A DNA stretch of 33,499 bases from Candidatus Planktophila lacus. Lineage in GTDB: Bacteria; Pseudomonadota; Gammaproteobacteria; Steroidobacterales; Steroidobacteraceae. The stretch is taken from positions 1 through 33,499 of the forward strand of contig CALQLF020000028.1 of assembly GCA_943331345.2 (NCBI GenBank). The letters run 5' to 3'. Shown here piece by piece: positions 8,348 through 14,627 of this stretch (the first letter of the stretch is position 1; each line of letters opens with the position of its first letter). Below the pieces are notes generated by a model that had not been told where the DNA came from, searched no databases, and worked only from the letters and a program-made list of their open reading frames with translations. The position numbers were made by a program, and so were the translations under genes.

Positions 8348-9690
8348 GGGGCCGGCGGACGCTCGCCCCGCAAGGCGCCGAGGCCCAGCACACGCCCTTC
8401 AGCATCCACCAAGCGGATTTCCTGCTGTGCCACGGGGATGCGTAGACCGCGTTCCTTGAACAAGCGCCAGATGGCACGGTTCACTTCGCTACGCACGTTG
8501 TTCACGCCGTCCTGCGGGTCCGTAATCCAGAAGCGCAGTTCCATCTCGAAGCCCCAGTCGTGGAAACCCATCAGGCGCGTGACAGGCGCGGGTTCCGCGA
8601 GGATGCGCGCAATGCCCTTGGGGGCTTCGAGCAGTGTGGCCAAGGCCAGTTCCGGATCGCAGTCGAAGGCGACGCGGACGGGCAGCTTCAGGCGTACGCG
8701 CTTGTCGCTGTAGCTCCAGTTGATGACCTGGTTGGTGATGAGGTTCTGGTTGGGCACCAGCGTTTCCACGCCGTCGCGGTCGCGCACCACCACGTAACGG
8801 CCGCGCAGTTCCTGTACCCAGCCAAAGCCTTCGGTGTGCGTGCCCAGTGTGCCGGTGAAGCTGATGACGTCGCCGGGTTTGATGGACTTGTCCATGAGCA
8901 GCACGAAGCCGCTGACGAAGTTCGCGGCAATGGCCTGCAAGCCGAACCCGAGGCCGAGACCGATGGCGCCGGAGAATACGGTGAGCGCGGTGAGGTCGAG
9001 GCCCGAAGCGCTAAGACCCAGTAGACCGCCGAGCCCGATCAACATGGCAGTGGAGAACTTGGTGACGCCAATTCGCGTTGACTGAGCGAGGTCCGTCAGC
9101 CCGTGAACGCGCCGCTCCACTTGCCGCGCCACCCACACGCTGACCACCACGAAGGCAGAAACCGTGAACAGCGAACGCAGGACGGACCACAGGGTGATGT
9201 GGCGATCCGAGCCGGACAGCGGGATGCTGTCCAGGGCGCTGATGGAGGCTTCGAGCCAGCCCAGCAGGTGTAGGGCCACGAACACCCACAGCACCACGGC
9301 AAAACGGCTTTCCCAACGACTGAGGCGGGAGGCATGGCCGAAGGATAGCCCCAGCAGGAAAGTACCGATGCGGATGGCGAGTAGCGCGGCCAGCAGGGCG
9401 GCGGCCGGCGCCAGGACGGGCACATCGAGGCTGTTTGCCGTGACTATCGAGTTCGCCAGAACGACTAGTAGCAGCGGGATGCCGTAGGGCAGCACGACAC
9501 CCAGCAACACGGTAACCAATACGGCGATGCGCGCTTCGCGTGTGGCCAAGCTGCCGATGGCGGTGCGCGGAGTGGCCTTCGGCGCTAACCAAGCCACCAG
9601 CAAGGCGAGCGCGAACGCACCGATTTCGGTGAGTACGGTGGGCGTGGTCAGTAGCGCCCAAGTGTCTTCGAAGGTGAGGGGCGTGGTCAC
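8344..9690 (-). CDS. MscS-family mechanosensitive channel
   Basis: 448-residue inner-membrane protein. About six hydrophobic helices precede the pore helix, whose Gly/Ala-rich sequence includes SGAIGLGLGFGLQAIA, and then FVSGFVLLMD leads into the MscS beta domain (KPGDVI, WVQELRGRYVVVRDRDG, VPNQNLITNQVINWSY). The C-terminal alpha/beta domain is complete. The size is larger than minimal MscS (286) and resembles YbdG/YnaI-type channels with extra N-terminal helices. I placed the start at the GTG at 9690, which shares bases with the upstream stop (GTGA); the frame is open further upstream but that region encodes the neighbouring gene in another frame. The role in osmotic protection is inferred from the family. 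Confidence 0.92.
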   Translation of the reverse strand: MTTPLTFEDTWALLTTPTVLTEIGAFALALLVAWLAPKATPRTAIGSLATREARIAVLVTVLLGVVLPYGIPLLLVVLANSIVTANSLDVPVLAPAAALLAALLAIRIGTFLLGLSFGHASRLSRWESRFAVVLWVFVALHLLGWLEASISALDSIPLSGSDRHITLWSVLRSLFTVSAFVVVSVWVARQVERRVHGLTDLAQSTRIGVTKFSTAMLIGLGGLLGLSASGLDLTALTVFSGAIGLGLGFGLQAIAANFVSGFVLLMDKSIKPGDVISFTGTLGTHTEGFGWVQELRGRYVVVRDRDGVETLVPNQNLITNQVINWSYSDKRVRLKLPVRVAFDCDPELALATLLEAPKGIARILAEPAPVTRLMGFHDWGFEMELRFWITDPQDGVNNVRSEVNRAIWRLFKERGLRIPVAQQEIRLVDAEGRVLGLGALRGERPPAP

Positions 9691-9914
9691 GCGTTGAGGT
9701 CCGGAATTTGTTCGCTTTCGAGCCGGGCAATCTGGTCTTTCAGCATGAGCTTGCGCTTCTTCAGGCGGCGCAGCTGGATTTCGTCCGTGTACAAATCCAT
9801 CTGCAGACGCGAGATGACATCGTCGAGGTCGCGGTGCTCGATGCGCAGCGAGCGCAAGCGCTCTAGTCGCTTGAGCAGTTCCACGTTGACCTTGTCGTTG
9901 TCTTCTTCGCTCAT
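9687..9914 (-). CDS. YdcH/DUF465-family small coiled-coil protein
   Basis: 75-residue, highly charged, wholly helical protein. Residues from about 10 to 70 form a heptad-like coiled coil with the central segment HRDLDDVISRLQ, which is characteristic of the DUF465/YdcH family. These small proteins are widespread in proteobacteria and their biochemical role is unknown. The ATG at 9914 overlaps the stop of the upstream rnm gene (ATGA), and the stop overlaps the GTG of the channel gene (GTGA), so it is embedded in one continuously translated unit. An in-frame start further upstream (9953) would lie inside rnm and was not used. Confidence 0.85.
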   Translation of the reverse strand: MSEEDNDKVNVELLKRLERLRSLRIEHRDLDDVISRLQMDLYTDEIQLRRLKKRKLMLKDQIARLESEQIPDLNA

Positions 9915-10804
9915 GCGCCGAGCGCTTCCTGCACGGCCGCCCAGCGTGCCCACACCGGTGCCACGGCCTCTGGCAGCTTAGCCAATCGACCCGGCAGATT
10001 CCACGGGAACGCCGGGTCGTGGAAATCCGAGCCGATGCTGCCGGCCAGGCCCGCGCGCAAAGCCAAGCCCGTGGCGGCTTCCACTTGCGCCGCCGCATGA
10101 CCGCCTACGACCACTTCCAAGGCTGCACCGCCCGCGGCTTTGAACTCCTGCGTTAGACGCCGCCGCTGCCCCGAGGACAGCGTGTAGCGCAGTGGGTGCG
10201 CCAGAACGGGTGCCCCGCTGGCCGCCACGATGGCGGCGGTGATTTCTGCCAGCGGCGGCCAGCCCGCCGGGACGTAGGCGCGGCCTCGTTGGCCTAGCCA
10301 GCGGGTAAACGCGGCGTCGAGATCGGGCGCGGCGCCCAAGGCCACGAGGGCGCGGGCGAGGTGGGTGCGGGTGACACGGGCGAGCGCTGCGGGGCCTGCG
10401 TCGGGGCCACCAACGGCCTCTAGCGCCTGTTCTAGCGCCGCGGTTCCCGGTGCACCTGCGCGGTCGAGGCGCGCGGCAATGAGGGTGGCGCGCGCTGCAC
10501 GGCAGCCAGCCAGCCGTTCCAGCATCGCCACTAGCGTGGGCTCTGCGGGCTGAATGCCCAAACCCACCACGTGAATGGTGCGTCCCAGCCACTCCGCCGA
10601 CAGTTCGGTACCGGGCAGCAGATGCAGGCCATGTTCCGCCGCTGCCGTTGCCGCTTCAGGCAAGCCGGCGACCGTGTCGTGGTCCGTCAGGGCGAATACC
10701 TTCACGCCGCGCTGGGCCAGCAAGGCCACCAGTTCGCGGGGCGCCAGTCGGCCATCCGAAGCGGTGCTGTGCAGGTGTAGGTCGATGAGGGAGGCGAGCT
10801 TCAA
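9911..10804 (-). CDS. rnm: PHP-domain 3',5'-nucleotide phosphatase / 5'-3' RNase AM
   Basis: 297-residue PHP-domain metal-dependent phosphoesterase of the YciV/TrpH family. Members remove 3',5'-bisphosphates and, in E. coli (RNase AM), trim 5' ends of short RNAs and ribosomal RNA. Metal ligands are visible in DLHLHSTASDG (His10, His12, Asp17), TDHDT (His42), GTELS (Glu67), an internal TRTHLARAL, LAHPLRY, and SDFH near the C-terminus. The length equals E. coli YciV (293). The start codon is TTG at 10804, three codons before the first conserved strand; no ATG or GTG is available and the ribosome site is weak. It is the second gene of the DUF3301-rnm-ydcH-mscS-arfB cluster. Confidence 0.9.
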   Translation of the reverse strand: MKLASLIDLHLHSTASDGRLAPRELVALLAQRGVKVFALTDHDTVAGLPEAATAAAEHGLHLLPGTELSAEWLGRTIHVVGLGIQPAEPTLVAMLERLAGCRAARATLIAARLDRAGAPGTAALEQALEAVGGPDAGPAALARVTRTHLARALVALGAAPDLDAAFTRWLGQRGRAYVPAGWPPLAEITAAIVAASGAPVLAHPLRYTLSSGQRRRLTQEFKAAGGAALEVVVGGHAAAQVEAATGLALRAGLAGSIGSDFHDPAFPWNLPGRLAKLPEAVAPVWARWAAVQEALGA

Positions 10805-10813
10805 GGGGCTGGC

Positions 10814-11134
10814 TTAATTCACGAGCGTCGGGCCCAGCCCGACGAATTCCACGCGGCGTCCGGAGACGATGACGAAGCCTTGCCGGCGCGTTTCTCCATC
10901 TTCGGAATAGTCGAACACATAAGTGCGCCGCAGGCCCATGCGGCCATCCCGTCCACGCTGCAGGCGCATTTGGCGAAACGCCACGGTGCCGTCCAGTAGC
11001 TGGGCGCCGCGTTCGGCGCAGGCCTCGACAGCGGCGACATTGGCCGCTTCGCGGGCGGCCATGGTGCTCTGCCAAAAGATGGCTAGAGCGAAGATGGCCA
11101 CCAGCAGGTAAAGGAAACTCTCCATGCGCGGCAT
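10814..11134 (-). CDS. DUF3301 membrane-anchored protein
   Basis: About 106 residues. An N-terminal transmembrane helix, roughly ESFLYLLVAIFALAIFW, is followed by a cytoplasmic or periplasmic domain with the pattern AVEACAERGAQLLDGTVAF and a beta-rich YVFDYSEDG...RRVEFVGL end. This matches the gammaproteobacterial DUF3301 family, which has no known function. ATG 11134 and ATG 11125 are both possible (106 or 103 residues); neither has a strong ribosome site. It starts 16-25 bases from a -10-like element for the divergent nucleotidase gene and ends nine bases before rnm. Confidence 0.82.
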   Translation of the reverse strand: MPRMESFLYLLVAIFALAIFWQSTMAAREAANVAAVEACAERGAQLLDGTVAFRQMRLQRGRDGRMGLRRTYVFDYSEDGETRRQGFVIVSGRRVEFVGLGPTLVN

Positions 11135-11148
11135 TAAACCACGCGGGC

Positions 11149-11154
11149 TATGAT
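11149..11154 (+). promoter_or_regulatory. candidate -10 element for the HAD nucleotidase gene
   Basis: TATGAT in a GC-rich context, five of six matches to the sigma-70 -10 consensus. No good -35 sequence lies 16-18 bases upstream. If real, transcription starts near 11161 and translation from the ATG at 11192, not at the ATG inside this hexamer. Confidence 0.4.
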
Positions 11155-11191
11155 GCTCGCCCTCGTAAACGCTCCAAGTACGGAAAACCGC

Positions 11192-11893
11192 ATGCCGAAT
11201 TCGCCTACCGAAAACGGGGTTTGTTCGCCCGCGGTGCCCTGGGAGCGCATCGACACCGTGCTGCTCGACATGGACGGCACCTTGCTGGATTTGCGCTTCG
11301 ATAATTGGTTCTGGCAAGACTATGTGCCAGGGCTGTGGGCCAAGCCGCGTGGCTTGACGCTGGCGCAAGCGCAGCACGAGTTGGCCCCGGTGTTTCAGGC
11401 CACCATGGGCACGCTGGCCTGGTACTGCATCGACCACTGGTCCGCCACGCTCGGCCTGGATATTCACGCCATCAAGGACACCGTCCGCGAGGAAGTGCGC
11501 TGGTTGCCGGGAGCGGAAAGCTTTCTGCAGGCCTTGCGCGCCGCTGGCAAACGCACGGTGCTTGTCACCAACGCGCACCCGGGCACGCTGGCGGTGAAGG
11601 AGCGGCAATTGGGCTTCTTGCATCGGCTCGATGCCGCGCACTCCACGCATGCTTTCGGCGCGCCGAAAGAAGACGCGCGCTTCTGGCCAGCGCTACAGGC
11701 AGCGGAGCCGTTCGACCCAGCGCGCACGCTGTTCGTGGACGACAGCCTGCCCATGCTGGTGGCGGCCACGGCGTTTGGTATTGCGGAAGTTCGCGCGGTG
11801 CGTTGCCCGGATTCAGGGCGGCCCGCGAAAGACACCGCGCACTGGCCCGCGGTGGATGGCGTGAAGGATTTGCAGGCGGGTCTCGGCGGCTGA
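11192..11893 (+). CDS. yrfG: HAD-family GMP/IMP nucleotidase (YrfG type)
   Basis: 233-residue haloacid dehalogenase hydrolase. Motif I is LLDMDGTLLD with Asp26 (nucleophile) and Asp28, motif II is VLVTNAH, the motif III Lys is in GAPKED, and motif IV is FVDDS. The sequence LRFDNWFWQDYVP after motif I is typical of YrfG proteins, which dephosphorylate GMP and IMP in E. coli. An earlier ATG at 11150 would add 14 residues but coincides with a TATGAT promoter-like element, so I used 11192. It is transcribed away from DUF3301 and converges on rhlB, with a 10-bp stem-loop at the junction. Confidence 0.88.
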   Translation: MPNSPTENGVCSPAVPWERIDTVLLDMDGTLLDLRFDNWFWQDYVPGLWAKPRGLTLAQAQHELAPVFQATMGTLAWYCIDHWSATLGLDIHAIKDTVREEVRWLPGAESFLQALRAAGKRTVLVTNAHPGTLAVKERQLGFLHRLDAAHSTHAFGAPKEDARFWPALQAAEPFDPARTLFVDDSLPMLVAATAFGIAEVRAVRCPDSGRPAKDTAHWPAVDGVKDLQAGLGG

Positions 11894-11912
11894 AGATTGC
11901 CACCGCCGAGAC
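11880..11912. terminator. stem-loop between convergent yrfG and rhlB
   Basis: A perfect 10-bp inverted repeat, GTCTCGGCGG (11880-11889) and CCGCCGAGAC (11903-11912), with a 13-base loop. It begins inside the last codons of yrfG and ends 13 bases before the rhlB stop. Neither strand has a U-tract, so it is not a classical intrinsic terminator; it may protect 3' ends or mark Rho-dependent ends in both directions. Confidence 0.5.
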
Positions 11913-11924
11913 TGCCGACAGGCT

Positions 11925-13964
11925 TTAGCTGAACATGACGCCTGCGGCGGCAGCGAGCAGCGTCAGGCCGCCCGCAATCCACCAGAACTTCGCCCCCAGC
12001 TTCGCCGAGACCGGCTGTTGGTCGCGCTGACGGTCACGACCACGGTTGCGGCCGCCACGACGACGACGACGCTTTTGGCCATCGGCGCGCTCGCCGGTAT
12101 TCGTGGTGCCATCGGCATTCGGGGCGTCGCCTGCACCAGCAGGCTGGCCTTCCGGACGCGGGCCACGCTGCCCACCTTCCGGACGCGGGCCACGGCCACC
12201 ACCACGGTTGTCGGGGCGTGGGCCACGGTCCTGACGCGGACCGCGTTGGCCCTCGCTGCGCGGCTGACTTTCGCTGCGCGGCTGGCTTTCGCTGCGCGGG
12301 GCAGCGCCTTCCACAACGCCGGCCGGCGCTTCCGCGCTGCCTGCCTCGGCGGCGGGAGCGTCTTCGCGACGCGGACGATCGCTGCGCGGCGCGCCACGGC
12401 CACCAGCATCGCGGCTACCGCCGCTGCGGCCACCGTCGCGACCACCACCCGAGCCACCTGGGCCACCACGGCCACGCGGACCGCCACGGCCACCGCCGGC
12501 GTATTCACGTTCCGGAGCGCGGCCCGGGGCAATGACGGGCACAACCAATTCTGGTTCGACGCGTTCCACCTTGATCTTGAAGCCGATGTAGGCCTCGATC
12601 TCCGGCAGCACCGCCACGTAGTCTTCGCAGCCGAAGCTGATGGCATCGCCTTCCGCGCCGGCACGCGCGGTGCGGCCGATGCGGTGGACATAGTCTTCCG
12701 GGTCGTTCGGCAGGTCGTAGTTGAACACGTGGCTGACATCGGGGATGTGCAGGCCGCGTGCGGCAACGTCGGTGGCAATGAGGATGGGCAGCGTGCCGTC
12801 GTGGAACGCACCGAGCATCTTCAGGCGCTTGTTCTGCGGTACGTCACCGCTCATCGCTTCGGCGTGGAAGCCGTTCGCTTGCAAGCCGCGCTCCAGCATT
12901 TCGGCGGTGCGCTTCATGTTCACGAAGATGATGGTGCGCTTGGCCATGTTCTTGCGCAGCAGGCCAACCAGCAGGCCGGCTTTTTCTTCCATGGCCGGGT
13001 AGTAGATGACCTGACGGACGCGGTCCGCGGTGACCTTCTCCGGCTCGATGCGTACCAGTTGCGCTTCGTTCATGTGTTCGTACGCCAGTTCCAGCACGCG
13101 CTGCGCGAGGGTGGCGGAGAACAGCATGGACAAACGCGCCTCGGGCGGCGGCAGACGACGCATGAGGTAGCGGATGTCGACGATGAAGCCGAGGTCGAAC
13201 ATGCGATCCGCTTCGTCGAGAATCATCACCTGCACATGGCGTAGTTCAAACACGTGCTGCTTGAAGAAGTCGATGATGCGACCGGGCGTGCCGATGAGCA
13301 CGTCGACGCCATTCTCGAGAATGCGGCGCTGCTTTTCGTAGTCGACACCACCGAAGGCCAGGCCGAGCGTCAGCCCGGTGTACTGGCCGAGCAGTTCGGC
13401 ATCCTTGTGGATTTGCACGGCCAGTTCACGCGTGGGCGCCATGATGAAGGCGCGCGGGGCACTGGCAGGCTTTGACGGCGAAGCCGGTTCGCGCAGGAGC
13501 TTGGCGAACATAGCGACGAGGAACGCCGCCGTCTTGCCGGTGCCCGTCTGTGCCTGGCCCGCTACGTCGATGCCAGCCAAGGCCAGCGGCAAAGTGCCTG
13601 CCTGAATGGGCGTGCAGCGTTCGAAGCCGGCGTCCGCGATACCGCGGGCCAGTTCTTCGGGAAGGTTCAGCGAGCTGAAGCTGATGTTCGACAGCGCATC
13701 CGAAGGCACAAAGGCGGGCTTGATGGCCTCGACGATGGCTTGAGCCGTAGCTTCTGTGGTGGCTTCTGCGGTGGCTTCGGTCGTGGGGGCGACTGGTGCA
13801 TCAGTCGCAATGAGCGCATCGGGCGCGGGCGCTTCGGCTGCGGCTTCGACCGGAGTGGGCGCAGGCGCCTCGGTCGGGGTAGGGGCTGGCGCGGCTTCTA
13901 CAGCGGCGCTGGCAAGGTTTTCAGGCTGGTTTTCGGACTGTGGTCCGGTTTGTGGTTCTGTCAC
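11925..13964 (-). CDS. rhlB: DEAD-box RNA helicase RhlB with RGG tail and C-terminal membrane helix
   Basis: ATP-dependent RNA helicase. Motifs: Q-motif FERCTPIQ (114-121), AQTGTGKT (138-145), PTRELA (177-182), DEAD (250-253), SAT (283-285) and HRIGRTARAG (427-436). The stretch DLGFIVDIRYLMRRLP and the ending LPEIEAYIG identify RhlB rather than RhlE or DeaD. At 679 residues it is about 260 longer than E. coli RhlB. Residues 1-90 are Ala/Pro/Thr/Glu-rich, residues about 488-650 are a Gly/Arg/Pro-rich disordered region with RGG repeats, and residues about 660-678 (FWWIAGGLTLLAAAAGVMF) are a hydrophobic helix long enough to cross the membrane. E. coli RhlB has no such helix; it reaches the membrane through RNase E. 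The start is GTG at 13964 with a weak ribosome site. It is divergent from trxA-rho, a conserved gammaproteobacterial arrangement. Confidence 0.95.
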   Translation of the reverse strand: MTEPQTGPQSENQPENLASAAVEAAPAPTPTEAPAPTPVEAAAEAPAPDALIATDAPVAPTTEATAEATTEATAQAIVEAIKPAFVPSDALSNISFSSLNLPEELARGIADAGFERCTPIQAGTLPLALAGIDVAGQAQTGTGKTAAFLVAMFAKLLREPASPSKPASAPRAFIMAPTRELAVQIHKDAELLGQYTGLTLGLAFGGVDYEKQRRILENGVDVLIGTPGRIIDFFKQHVFELRHVQVMILDEADRMFDLGFIVDIRYLMRRLPPPEARLSMLFSATLAQRVLELAYEHMNEAQLVRIEPEKVTADRVRQVIYYPAMEEKAGLLVGLLRKNMAKRTIIFVNMKRTAEMLERGLQANGFHAEAMSGDVPQNKRLKMLGAFHDGTLPILIATDVAARGLHIPDVSHVFNYDLPNDPEDYVHRIGRTARAGAEGDAISFGCEDYVAVLPEIEAYIGFKIKVERVEPELVVPVIAPGRAPEREYAGGGRGGPRGRGGPGGSGGGRDGGRSGGSRDAGGRGAPRSDRPRREDAPAAEAGSAEAPAGVVEGAAPRSESQPRSESQPRSEGQRGPRQDRGPRPDNRGGGRGPRPEGGQRGPRPEGQPAGAGDAPNADGTTNTGERADGQKRRRRRGGRNRGRDRQRDQQPVSAKLGAKFWWIAGGLTLLAAAAGVMFS
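12148..12299 (-). repeat. short tandem repeats inside the rhlB RGG-rich tail
   Basis: Two coding repeat sets. At 12253-12299 an 18-base unit is present 2.6 times and encodes SESQPR-type repeats. At 12148 and 12175 a block of about 20 bases recurs with a 27-base period and encodes RGPRPEG. They keep the frame, so they probably change length by slippage without destroying the protein. They are not a CRISPR array. Confidence 0.8.
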
Positions 13965-13989
13965 GGTATCCGCCGTTGGGCGCTAATCT

Positions 13990-14035
13990 GGAGGGCGAGG
14001 GAAGGGTGGGCTTGCAAAACGGGAACGGAAAGGGA
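13990..14035 (-). promoter_or_regulatory. rut-like C-rich stretch in the rhlB leader
   Basis: Read on the minus strand, this 46-base polypyrimidine stretch has about 24 C and 5 G, and it lies 26 bases before the rhlB GTG. High C, low G and lack of structure are the known features of Rho-utilisation sites. Composition alone does not prove Rho binding. Confidence 0.35.
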
Positions 14036-14124
14036 CACAATTCCCACCCATAGCGCGCCTGAAGGCGCGAATCCCGAAGCCCGGTTCCCCTCCGCCATGG
14101 TGCGCGTGGGTTGTAGCTGGTTGA

Positions 14125-14152
14125 TTCTCAAGCCGACATTGTGCCGTATTAG
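14125..14152 (+). promoter_or_regulatory. candidate trxA-rho promoter
   Basis: TTCTCA (14125-14130) and TATTAG (14147-14152) are separated by 16 bases, each matching four of six consensus positions. The predicted start near 14159 would open directly into the C-rich leader. It is the best of several weak candidates in this interval. Confidence 0.3.
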
Positions 14153-14160
14153 GCAACGAA

Positions 14161-14202
14161 CGTCACCCTCAAGCCCCCTTAACCATCCCTAGTCCCGTTT
14201 CA
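14161..14202 (+). promoter_or_regulatory. rut-like C-rich stretch in the trxA-rho leader
   Basis: 42 bases with 20 C and 4 G, with no evident base pairing, located 96-137 bases upstream of the trxA start. This matches the C-over-G composition of Rho-utilisation sites. Rho autoregulates its own transcription by leader attenuation in E. coli, so a site here would fit feedback on rho. Confidence 0.4.
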
Positions 14203-14264
14203 GGCCGCTTCCAAATGCGGCCCCTCCGGCTTCCAAAGGAAGTCAAATTGGGCACCGCAGTGCC
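14203..14264 (+). promoter_or_regulatory. three tandem short hairpins in the trxA leader
   Basis: Three perfect inverted repeats in a row: GGCCGC/GCGGCC (14203-14208 and 14217-14222, loop 8), CTTCC/GGAAG (14230-14234 and 14238-14242, loop 3) and GGCAC/GTGCC (14251-14255 and 14260-14264, loop 4). They fill the leader between the C-rich stretch and the ribosome site at 14282. No U-tract follows any of them. Confidence 0.45.
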
Positions 14265-14297
14265 TGCATTCATCCCATCGCAGAGAGGAATCCCCGC

Positions 14298-14627
14298 GTG
14301 AGCGGCAATAACATCATCCACACCACCGACAGCACCTTCGAACAGGACGTTCTCAACTCCGCCACGCCCGTCCTTCTGGACTTCTGGGCCGAGTGGTGTG
14401 GCCCCTGCAAGGCCATTGCGCCTGTACTCGACGAAATCTCCAAGGACTACGCCGGGCGCGTTGTCATCGCGAAGATGGACGTCGACCAGAGTCGCGTCAC
14501 GCCGACCAAGTTCGGGGTCCGCAACATTCCCATGCTCATGCTGTTCAAGAACGGCGTGCCGCATGCGCAAAAGGTGGGTTTGGTGAGCAAGGCCCAGTTA
14601 GCCGCATTCCTGGACCAGAACCTGTGA
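14298..14627 (+). CDS. trxA: thioredoxin 1
   Basis: Cytoplasmic disulfide reductase, 109 residues, the same as E. coli TrxA. The redox site is WCGPCK (33-38), the conserved cis-Pro loop is NIPMLMLF, and the buried Asp in VLLDFWAEW is present. The start is GTG at 14298, eight bases after GAGAGGAA. The stop overlaps a GTG (GTGA) in the frame of rho, so thioredoxin and Rho are probably translated in sequence from one mRNA. This rhlB/trxA/rho order is conserved in gammaproteobacteria. A long leader with possible Rho-binding sequence precedes it. Confidence 0.97.
   Translation: MSGNNIIHTTDSTFEQDVLNSATPVLLDFWAEWCGPCKAIAPVLDEISKDYAGRVVIAKMDVDQSRVTPTKFGVRNIPMLMLFKNGVPHAQKVGLVSKAQLAAFLDQNL

Larger units (their letters stand above)
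13965..14297. other. divergent rhlB / trxA-rho intergenic region
   Basis: 333 bases without a gene. From the rhlB side it holds a C-rich transcript leader on the minus strand (13990-14035), and a GC hairpin at 14054-14069 (CGCGCC/GGCGCG, loop TGAA). Then come a candidate trxA promoter (14125-14152), a C-rich leader on the plus strand (14161-14202), three short hairpins (14203-14264) and the trxA ribosome site GAGAGGAA (14282-14289). No open frame here has coding character. Confidence 0.7.

Noticed and set aside
12148-12299. Repeated DNA that could be taken for a CRISPR or phage repeat
   Set aside because: Periods of 18 and 27 bases keep the rhlB frame and encode RGG-type peptide repeats; there are no spacers.
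12018-13244. 408-codon plus-strand frame across rhlB
   Set aside because: Shadow of rhlB, with Thr/Ala runs that mirror the RGG repeats; no ribosome site.
14054-14069. GC hairpin with TGAA loop as a terminator between rhlB and trxA
   Set aside because: It sits between divergent genes, where no transcript should end, and has no U-tract; kept only as a note in the intergenic entry.
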